From Marinifilum fragile JCM 15579 (GTDB lineage Bacteria; Bacteroidota; Bacteroidia; Bacteroidales; Marinifilaceae), in contig NZ_BAZX01000003.1 of the NCBI RefSeq assembly GCF_001310955.1, positions 124,001 to 188,000 on the forward strand: a stretch of DNA of 64,000 bases. Reading direction: 5' to 3'. Positions 9,611 through 18,117 of this stretch are shown here, piece after piece. Each line of letters starts with the position of its first letter. The stretch's first letter is position 1. Made by a program: the position numbers and the translations under genes. The notes below the pieces were generated by a model that worked only from the letters and a program-made list of their open reading frames with translations, did no database searches and was not told where the DNA came from.

Positions 9611-11932
9611 ATGAATAAATTATTGTTAGGAGTTTTCATTTTTGCAGCTTCGCTTTTGCAAGCATGTTCGGCAAAAAAGAATGGAAATCTTAAAAGTGGG
9701 GGAGATTACACAAAGTTTGTAAAACCTTTGGTGGGTACTTTAGGCGAAGGAAATACTTATCCTGGTGCTCAGGTTCCTTTCGGAATGGTACAGTTAAGTC
9801 CGGATACTGAAAAATGGGATTGGGGAGCTGCCTCGGGTTACGAATATTCTGATAGTACCATCTATGGTTTTTCCATGACTCATTTGCATGGAACAGGAAT
9901 TCCTGATTTAGGTGATATTTTATTTATGCCTACAACAGGTAAATTGTACATTAACGAAGGGAAAAAAGATTTAACTGAACCTGGATATTTATCAAGCTTT
10001 TCTCATAAAAATGAGATTGCTGAAGCCAATTATTACTCTGTTTTGTTGGATGACTACCAAATTAAAGCGGAATTAACAGCCAGTAATAGAGCTGGATTAA
10101 TGCGTTTTACCTTTCCAAAATCAGATAGTGCACATATTGTTTTGGATTTGAGTCATGTATTGCGTCATAAGGTAATTTGGTCGAATATTAGAGTTGAGGA
10201 TGACAATACCATTACTGGGATGCACCAGGTAAAAGGTTGGGCAAAAGAACGCTATGTTTATTTCGCTGCTAAATTTTCTCGTCCTTTCGATGCTACTCGT
10301 ATTTTTTCGAACAAAAAGGAAGAAAAATACGACTCATATAAAACCTACCGATTTAGAAGTAGTGTCGAGTCAGCTGGTCCTGACATTCAATTTGTTGCCG
10401 ATTATAGTACAAAGGAAGCGGAACAAATTATGGTAAAAGTGGGTATTTCCGCAGTAAGCACTGCAAATGCCATGAAAAACTTAGATGCAGAAATTCCTCA
10501 TTGGGATTTTGAAAAAATTAAATCTGAAGGAAAAGCCCTTTGGAAAAACGAATTGGCTAAATTCGAAGTAGAAGGAAGCAAAGCTCAAAAAGAAACTTTT
10601 TATACAGCCGTATATCATGCATTTATGGCACCCAATACTTATTTTGATGTAGACCGTTCTTACCGAGGTTTTGATCAGAATACTCATAAAGCAGAAGGAT
10701 TTGACAATTATACCGTATTTTCATTGTGGGATACTTATCGTGCAACGCATCCGTTGTTTTGCTTAACACAGGCCGATAGAAATGCCAATATGATTAATTC
10801 TATGTTGGAGCATTACAAACAAAGCCCAGATAAATTGTTACCAATTTGGTCTTTTTGGAATAACGAAACCTGGTGTATGATTGGTTATCATGCTGTGCCT
10901 GTAATTGTTGATGCTTACTTTAAAGGAGTAAAAGGTGTAGATTGGGATTTGGCCTATCAAGCATGTGTTCACTCGGCAACCCATCCCGAATACGATGCAA
11001 CAAAAGAATACGAAAAATTAGGTTACGTGCCATACGATATAGAAAACGAATCAGTATCGAAAACCCTGGAATATGCTTACGACGATTATTGCATTGCTCG
11101 TATGGCTAAGGCAATGGGTAAAACTGAAGATTTTGAGCGTTTCTCAAAAAGAGCCATGGCGTATCAAAACTTGTTCGATTCAGAAATTGGTTGGATGAGA
11201 CCTAAAGATAGTAAAGGAGAGTGGATGCAGGATTTTGATCCTCATTTTTTCAAACACTTGGGTGCTTTTACAGAGGGTACTACCTGGCAGTACACATGGA
11301 CCGTTCCTCATGATGTTCAGGGATTAATTAACTGCTATGGTGGAAATCAGGAATTTACTCAGAAATTAGATGCTGTTTTTGCCAATAAAGAGGGGAAAGA
11401 TTATTTAGGAGTAGATGACATTCACGGTAGAATTGGAGATTACTGGCATGGAAACGAGCCTAGTCATCATATTAGTCATTTGTATTCTTATGCTGGACAG
11501 GCATGGAAAACTCAAGAGTTAACACGTAAAATTATTGAAACGCAATATGGCAATCAACCAGGTTCACTTTGTGGGAATGATGATTGTGGACAGATGTCGG
11601 CCTGGTATATTTTTAATGCTATGGGTTTCTATCCAGTTTGTCCTGGTAGCGATCAGTACATAATCACTTCTCCAGCTTTACCATATGCCAAAATGTATAT
11701 GAGCAATGGTAATGCAATAGAAGTTATTGCTAAGAATTTTTCAGAGAAAAATATTTATATCCAATCGGTAAAAATAAATGGTATTGATTGGAACAAAGCT
11801 TGGTTTAGTTATTCAGATATAGTGAATGGAGGGAAAATAGAGTTTGTTTTAGGTGATGTTATGAATAAAGGCTTTGCATCATCAAAATCATCTTGCCCTC
11901 CTTCATTTTCTGATGGTTTAAATGAGAAGTAA
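9611..11932 (+). CDS. GH92 alpha-mannosidase, lipoprotein
   Basis: The 773-residue protein has a lipobox LQAC with Cys19, so it is a membrane-anchored enzyme. GH92 enzymes are calcium-dependent inverting exo-alpha-mannosidases. Family signatures are intact: FVKPLVGTLGEGNTYPGAQVPFGMVQLSPDT near the N-terminus, EGTTWQYTWTVPHD (about 555, region of the catalytic acid), HGNEPSHH (about 612) and CGNDDCGQMSAWY (about 653, region of the catalytic base and calcium site). It is the first of three paralogues in the locus and follows susD by 90 bases. Linkage preference (1,2 versus 1,3 and others) cannot be assigned by eye. Confidence 0.95.
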   Translation: MNKLLLGVFIFAASLLQACSAKKNGNLKSGGDYTKFVKPLVGTLGEGNTYPGAQVPFGMVQLSPDTEKWDWGAASGYEYSDSTIYGFSMTHLHGTGIPDLGDILFMPTTGKLYINEGKKDLTEPGYLSSFSHKNEIAEANYYSVLLDDYQIKAELTASNRAGLMRFTFPKSDSAHIVLDLSHVLRHKVIWSNIRVEDDNTITGMHQVKGWAKERYVYFAAKFSRPFDATRIFSNKKEEKYDSYKTYRFRSSVESAGPDIQFVADYSTKEAEQIMVKVGISAVSTANAMKNLDAEIPHWDFEKIKSEGKALWKNELAKFEVEGSKAQKETFYTAVYHAFMAPNTYFDVDRSYRGFDQNTHKAEGFDNYTVFSLWDTYRATHPLFCLTQADRNANMINSMLEHYKQSPDKLLPIWSFWNNETWCMIGYHAVPVIVDAYFKGVKGVDWDLAYQACVHSATHPEYDATKEYEKLGYVPYDIENESVSKTLEYAYDDYCIARMAKAMGKTEDFERFSKRAMAYQNLFDSEIGWMRPKDSKGEWMQDFDPHFFKHLGAFTEGTTWQYTWTVPHDVQGLINCYGGNQEFTQKLDAVFANKEGKDYLGVDDIHGRIGDYWHGNEPSHHISHLYSYAGQAWKTQELTRKIIETQYGNQPGSLCGNDDCGQMSAWYIFNAMGFYPVCPGSDQYIITSPALPYAKMYMSNGNAIEVIAKNFSEKNIYIQSVKINGIDWNKAWFSYSDIVNGGKIEFVLGDVMNKGFASSKSSCPPSFSDGLNEK

Positions 11933-11994
11933 TCGCTTAAAGCCAGACAAAAGTATTTTTATAAATTAGTAACAAATTACTAAAATACAGATTT

Positions 11995-14334
11995 ATGAGA
12001 TCAATTATTTTTGCCATAAGTTGCTGTTTCTTTCTTGTTTTAGGAAGAGGAGCATTTGCTCAGGATACTGATTTAACAAAGTATGTAGATCCATTTATTG
12101 GAACTGAAGAAATGGGACATACATTTCCAGGCGCTTGTGCTCCCTTTGGAATGGTTCAGTTGAGTCCCGATACGGATAGTGTACAATTTATTCACGAAGG
12201 AAAGTATAATAAAGAAGTTTATCGTTACTGTGCTGGATATCAATATCAGGACAAATCAATTGTTGGTTTTAGCCACACACATTTGAGCGGAACAGGACAT
12301 TCCGATTTAGGGGATTTCCTAATCATGCCAACTGTTGGGAAGGTAAATTACAATCCAGGAACAATTGACGATACATCAAAAGGTTACCGTTCAATGTTTC
12401 GAAAAGAAACCGAAAAAGCAGAACCTGGATATTACACTGTTGAATTGGATGATTATAAAGTGAAAGCTGAATTAACAGCCACGCAGCGCGTAGGATTTCA
12501 TCAGTATACTTTTCCAGCTACTGATAACGCTCATATTATTCTTGATTTAACTCATGGGATTTATAATTACGATGGCAAGGTTTTGTGGTCTACCATTCGT
12601 GTTGAAAACGATACTTTGGTAACAGGCTATCGAATAACAAGAGGTTGGGCAAGATCGAACTACCAATATTTTGCCATGACTTTTTCTAAGCCTATTAAAA
12701 ATTACGGATGTCGTAATAATGAAAAAGTAGTGTACAATGGTTTTTGGCGCAAATTCGACGAAACGGATAATTTTCCCGAAATGGCCGGAAAAGCATTAAC
12801 TGCGAATTTTGATTTTTCTACTGAGGAAAATGAGAAGATAAAAGTAAAATTTGCCTTATCGGCAGTGAGTACCGAAGGTGCGTTAAAAAACTTGAAAGCA
12901 GAAATTCCTAATTTCGATTTTGACAAAGTTAGAAAGGCTACCAAAGCAGAGTGGCAAAAGCAACTAAGTCGTGTGCAAGTGGCGGCGTCTGAAGAGAAAA
13001 AAGTTACTTTCTATACTTCTTTATACCATTCATTCATTAATCCTGTTGAATACATGGATGTGGATGGAAAATACAGAGGTTTGGATCACAACATTCACCA
13101 GGCTGAAGGTTTTACAAACTATACTGTTTTTTCTTTGTGGGATACTTACAGGGCACAACACCCTTTGCTTTCGCTGATACAGCCAAAACGTTCGGCCGAT
13201 ATGATCAATTCGATGTTGGCACATTACGATCAAAGTGTTCATAAAATTCTTCCTATCTGGAGCCATTTTGGTAATGAAAATTGGTGTATGATTGGTTATC
13301 ACGCAGTACCTGTAATTGCCGATGCTTTGGTAAATGGATTGGAAGGTGTTGATAAAGAAAGAGCTTTGGAGGCTTGTTTATCAAGTGCAAATTATAAAAA
13401 ATACGATGGTATTGGTGATTATCTAAGTTATGGGTATGTGCCTCACGAAACAAGCAGAGTGGGAGCATCTATCACATTAGAGTATTCTTACGATGATTAC
13501 ACAATTGCGCAATTGGCGAAAGCAATGGGAAAAGATGCGATTGCACAAGAATACATACAGCGATCGGAAAATTGGAGAAATTTATTTGATGATAAAACAG
13601 GCTATGTACGAGCCAAAAACAAAGCAGGAGAGTGGGTAAGTCCATTCGATCCCTTGGATACTCATGCAGCTGGTTTTATTGAAGGAAATTCGTGGAACTA
13701 TTCCTTATATGTTCCTCAGAATGTTAGTGGTTTGGTTAGCAAAATGGGTGGTGAGAAGCGTTTCTCAAATCATTTGGATTCGCTTTTTACCATGCATATT
13801 CCTGACAAATATTTTGAGCATAACGAGGACATTACTCGTGAGGGAATTATGGGTGGATATGTGCACGGAAATGAGCCTAGTCATCATGTTGCTTACATGT
13901 ACAATTGGGCAGGTAAGCCTTGGAAAACTCAAGAGAGAATCAATCAGATAATGAAAACCAAGTACCTGAACAAACCTGATGGTTTATGCGGTAACGATGA
14001 TTGTGGACAAATGTCGGCCTGGTATATTTTTTCATCATTAGGATTCTATCCTGTTTGTCCAGGTTCTGGTCAGTATGCAATTGGCGCACCTTCGGTTGAT
14101 CAGGCAATTCTAAATTTAGAAAATGGCAAGCAGTTTACCGTAAAAACTAAAAATTACTCATCGAAGAATATTTATATCAAATCGGTAAAATTAAATGGTA
14201 AAAAGTGGGATAAAAACTATGTGAACCATACTGATATTGTAAATGGAGGAGAGTTGTTATTCGAAATGAGCAGTCGCCCAAATAAAAAGCGCGGAATTTC
14301 AAAGGATTCTTATCCTTATTCTACTACAAAATAA
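11995..14334 (+). CDS. GH92 alpha-mannosidase, secreted
   Basis: The 779-residue paralogue has a classical signal peptide (GRGAFAQ) and no lipobox, so it is likely periplasmic. It starts YVDPFIGTEEMGHTFPGACAP and keeps HGNEPSHH (about 623) and CGNDDCGQMSAWY (about 665). In the catalytic-acid segment it reads EGNSWNYSLYVPQN where its two neighbours have VPHD, which may change the active-site rim or linkage preference. Only 62 bases separate it from the previous GH92 gene, so they are probably cotranscribed; a small inverted repeat (about 11953-11989) lies just before its ATG. Confidence 0.95.
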   Translation: MRSIIFAISCCFFLVLGRGAFAQDTDLTKYVDPFIGTEEMGHTFPGACAPFGMVQLSPDTDSVQFIHEGKYNKEVYRYCAGYQYQDKSIVGFSHTHLSGTGHSDLGDFLIMPTVGKVNYNPGTIDDTSKGYRSMFRKETEKAEPGYYTVELDDYKVKAELTATQRVGFHQYTFPATDNAHIILDLTHGIYNYDGKVLWSTIRVENDTLVTGYRITRGWARSNYQYFAMTFSKPIKNYGCRNNEKVVYNGFWRKFDETDNFPEMAGKALTANFDFSTEENEKIKVKFALSAVSTEGALKNLKAEIPNFDFDKVRKATKAEWQKQLSRVQVAASEEKKVTFYTSLYHSFINPVEYMDVDGKYRGLDHNIHQAEGFTNYTVFSLWDTYRAQHPLLSLIQPKRSADMINSMLAHYDQSVHKILPIWSHFGNENWCMIGYHAVPVIADALVNGLEGVDKERALEACLSSANYKKYDGIGDYLSYGYVPHETSRVGASITLEYSYDDYTIAQLAKAMGKDAIAQEYIQRSENWRNLFDDKTGYVRAKNKAGEWVSPFDPLDTHAAGFIEGNSWNYSLYVPQNVSGLVSKMGGEKRFSNHLDSLFTMHIPDKYFEHNEDITREGIMGGYVHGNEPSHHVAYMYNWAGKPWKTQERINQIMKTKYLNKPDGLCGNDDCGQMSAWYIFSSLGFYPVCPGSGQYAIGAPSVDQAILNLENGKQFTVKTKNYSSKNIYIKSVKLNGKKWDKNYVNHTDIVNGGELLFEMSSRPNKKRGISKDSYPYSTTK

Positions 14335-14345
14335 TTTTAATGTGA

Positions 14346-14384
14346 TTTTCTATGGCTGGAAGCCGGACTTTTGGCTATAGAAAA
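14346..14384 (+). promoter_or_regulatory. Hairpin between the second GH92 and first BSP gene
   Basis: Arms TTTTCTAT (14346-14353) and ATAGAAAA (14377-14384), extended inward by GGC/GGC-type pairing, are followed by CCCTTTTT. It may act as a partial terminator inside the operon. Confidence 0.45.
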
Positions 14385-14431
14385 CCCTTTTTAAATCACT
14401 TAAAAATAACAGTAAGCGAAATAAAATAAAC

Positions 14432-15878
14432 ATGATAAAAAACACAAGTAAACTCATGCTGTTAGCATGTGTAACAGCACTACTTATGTCTTGTAATTTG
14501 CAGGAAACCACTCCTGTAAATGTAACAGGTTACAAGTGTGAAGTAATATCCGACAGAGATGATTCTCCTGTTGGTGAGGATGTTAGTAAGTTGGTTGATG
14601 GTGATAGTTATTCAAAATATTTAACATTTAACAGCAGTGCCAGCATTCAATTTACCACTTTAAGAAAATGCAAGTTAAGTTCCTATTCTCTGGTATCGGG
14701 AGGAGATGCCGAAGAACGTGATCCGATGATTTGTGTTTTAGAAGCTAGTAATGATAAAAAATCGTGGCAAGAAATTGATAGGCAAAAAGGATTACAGTTT
14801 TCAGGTCGTAATCAAAAACTAAGCTTTCCTGTATCTGCAAAAGAAAACTATAAATATTATCGTTTGCAATTGGAAAGTAATGGAAACGATATTTTGCAAC
14901 TTTCCGAAGTAGAATTATTGGCTGCTTGGGATAGTAATGATAACACTCCAATAGCTTTGTTTAAAGCAGAAAACAGAGCTTTTTTCACAAAAGGATTGGT
15001 TGAGTTTAGCAATTTGTCTGTACAGGCAGATGCTTACCATTGGTATTTTAAAGGAGGAAATCCAGAAACAAGTACAGCAAAAAATCCAAAAGTGAAATAT
15101 GAAAGTTTTGGGAAATATCCTGTGCAATTAATAGCCGAGAATAAGGGATTGAAAGACACTATAATCTTAAACGATTATGTGAATGTTAAACGCAAAGGTG
15201 CTTGGAATCAATTCTCTTATCCTAAAATAAACTTCGTAAATAAAACTTTAGGAAGGAAATGGCGATTTGTATACAGAATTGGTGCCAAATCCTAAAAATT
15301 TAATCAATACAGTTTGTTTAGATGTTTGTAAGATTTTATACAGAAGTGTTGATGAAGTTGATGTTCTAAATGTTTTAGATTATTCTATAGAGGATTTAGA
15401 AACCATATCAGCAAAAGGAGGGAATCCACCACATATCAATATCTTCTTTAGCTCATTGTACCTGAAAAATAAAAAAGGAGAAATGAGCGATATGGATTTG
15501 GTAGATGAGATTGTGGGTGTTTTGTATCACGAATTAGCTCATGGTTATCAGTATTCTCCAAAAGGAGCAGGAGCTTATGCGGGAGGAACTGATTTTTTCG
15601 GTTTTTTAGAAGGAATAGCTGATTATGTTCGATTAAAAGCAGGGTATTCTAGCTACAAGTACAGAAAAATTGGCGGTCATTGGAATGATGGCTACAAAAC
15701 AACTGCTTTTTTCATTGATTGGTTGCACACAAAGGATCCTGATTTTGTATACAAAATGAATCAAACAGCAAAAACAATTATTCCATGGTCTTGGGATGCA
15801 GCTACCAATAAAATATTTGATCAATCTACTCAATCGTTATGGGATGAGTATCAGGCGTATTTAAATGCGAATAAATAA
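14432..15878 (+). pseudogene. BSP-family zinc peptidase with discoidin-like and PKD modules, frameshifted
   Basis: Two overlapping frames (14432-15295 and about 15260-15878) form one gene if the AAA in AGGAAATGGC (about 15257) loses one A, giving a protein of about 481 residues. Order: lipoprotein signal (SCNLQE), discoidin (F5/8C)-like domain (about 30-165), PKD domain (about 168-250), then a BSP (plant basic secretory protein, PF04450-type) peptidase domain with the zinc motif HELAHGYQY and GGHWNDGYKTTAFFIDWL. The join is supported by alignment to the neighbour gene, which reads GALYKELIPNEKDF at the same place. It likely cuts the protein part of mannosylated glycoproteins. The indel may be an assembly error. 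Confidence 0.85.
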
Positions 15879-15928
15879 TAATTATCAATTTTGATTGTAA
15901 AAATAAATAACCCTAAACAATTTTAATT

Positions 15929-17949
15929 ATGAGAAAATTAGTAAGTGTTTTCTTTATTGCATTACTAGCAACTTTAAGCAGTTGCGATAAAGAAGAATCG
16001 TTTCAACTTGATAAAGTTGAGGCCAATGTAGAAGCCAAGTTTGTATCTGATAAGCAAATTGTATTTCCTGGGGATGCGGTACAGTTTACCAACTCATCGG
16101 TTTATGCAAAGAACATTGAGTGGACTTTCGAAGGAGGTTCTCCTGCTACTAGTACCGAAGAAAATCCTATTGTTACCTATAACGAATTAGGATCTTTTAA
16201 GGCAAGCTTAAAAATTAGTAACGAGTATGGTGAGAATGTTAAAGAAGTTATTGATTTTATTACAGTAACAGATGATGCAGGATGGGATAACTTTGCTTTT
16301 CCAACAATTCATTTTACCAATCAAACCATTAATGAAAATGGTGCTTTGTATAAGGAGTTAATACCTAACGAGAAAGATTTTATTAAACGTGCTTGCTTAA
16401 AAGTATGTTTCGAAATGTTCTTGTTAGCTAATGATGTTAATCAGGTTACTGATATTACCTATACGGTAAAAGATTCTGAAACCATTTCTGCTAAAGGAGG
16501 TTCTGCTCCACATATCAAGATCGATTTTAGCTCAAGCTATTTGGTTCAAAAGAAAAATCAAGGTTTAAGCGATGAAGAATTGATTAGAGAAATTGAAGGA
16601 GTATTGATTCATGAAATTACTCATGGGTACCAATACGAGCCTCAAGGAGCTGGAGGATATGAGTCGGGAACTGATTTTTATGGCTTTATTGAAGGTTTGG
16701 CTGATTACGTTCGCTATGTTGAAGGCTTTACTCCTATTAGCAAGCGTCAGGCTGGTGGAAACTGGAATGATGGTTACAATACTTCTGCTTTCTTTATCGA
16801 TTGGTTGCATTCAAAAGATCCTAAGTTCATTTACAAGTTTAATGCTACTGCAAAAAATATCAACCCATGGTCGTGGGAAGAAGCAATTAAAATAATATTA
16901 GGAGCAGATGCTTCGGTAAGTGCGTTGTGGAACGAGTATCAGTCGGATATTGCTTCAGGAAAAATTTCTGAAATAGATGCTGAGTTAAAAGAAATGAGAG
17001 AGGCTAGAGAAGAGCTGTATATACTAATCAGGAGCCTGTAGCAGATCTAATTGATGTTACAGATACAGGCTTTACAGCTATTAGAGATACTGAGTTTGAC
17101 TCTCCTTCTCGTGAAGAAGTAGGAAATATCATTGATAATAATATTGCTTCTAAATTTTTGATCTTTACTGATAACACATGGGTGCGTTTGGAGAGCGAAA
17201 CTGCTTCTGTTGTTTCATCTTACACTTTAACATCTGCTGATGACGCTCCAGGTAGAGACCCTAAAAAAGTAATTCTTTCGGCTAGTAACGATGGCGAAAA
17301 TTGGGATGTTTTAGATACTAGAGAAGATGTTTCTTTTGAAGAAAGACATCAGACCAAAGCTTTTGCTTTTAATAATAACAAAGAGTACAAATATTATAAA
17401 TTCGATTTTGAAAATACCGATCAAGGTGGAATTTTCCAGTTAGCTGAATTAGAGCTAATGGGAACCAAAGAAGGCGGGAATTCTGGTTCTTCTTCAGAAA
17501 CTGTTGATATTACTGATAATTCTATAGCGACTTGGCAAGAGGAAGGTTTTGACTTTTTCGATTGGGGATTACCAAGTTTTGCTTTTGATAATGATGCAGG
17601 AACTTCATTTTTTAATATGAATGACAACACTTGGTTTATTTTCGAAACAGAAGCTAAACACAATGTTACTAAAGTAGCAATTACAGCAACTGCTAATATT
17701 TTAGGTATCGATTATGTGTTTACACCTGATACTTTTGTATTAGAAGGTTCGAATGATGGCCAAAACTGGTCTAAAATTACCTCTGTATCTGAAACAGGAA
17801 TAGTAGCTTTCGAAGAAAGAAAAGAATTTACTTTCACCAATTCAGAGTATTACTCTTACCATAGAATCTCTATGACTGCTGAAATTGAAGAGAAAGATAA
17901 CAAAAGAATAATGATTGGCGAATTGGAGTTATTTGGTACTGCTGAATAG
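15929..17949 (+). pseudogene. BSP-family zinc peptidase with PKD and two discoidin-like domains, frameshifted
   Basis: This paralogue of the preceding gene is split at about 17016, where TATATAC carries two extra bases (or lacks one); removing AT yields LYTNQEPVADLIDVTDT and a single frame to 17949, about 672 residues. Order: lipoprotein signal (SSCDKEE), PKD (about 35-115), BSP peptidase (about 125-340, HEITHGYQY, GGNWNDGYNTSAFFIDWL), then two discoidin-like domains (about 380-510 and 525-670, each with SNDG.NW). Accessory modules are C-terminal here but N-terminal in the first copy. A surface-attached glycoprotein-degrading role is inferred from the PUL setting. Confidence 0.85.
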
Positions 17950-17979
17950 TTCGAATTAGAAGATCTACTAAACAACCAT

Positions 17980-18013
17980 AAGGTTCCAGTTAGCTATATT
18001 GCGCTGGAACCTT
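17980..18013 (+). terminator. Hairpin after the second BSP gene
   Basis: Perfect 10-base arms AAGGTTCCAG and CTGGAACCTT with a 14-base loop, followed by a weak T-rich stretch (TCGTTATATATACTTT). It could end part of the operon transcript before the last GH92 gene. Confidence 0.55.
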
Positions 18014-18117
18014 TCGTTATATATACTTTAACAAAAAATTGTTTAAGGGATAAATACTTAACTTTAAGAGGTGTCTTGATAAAAAAATAGTTATAATTAA
18101 CAATTTGGACCACAATA

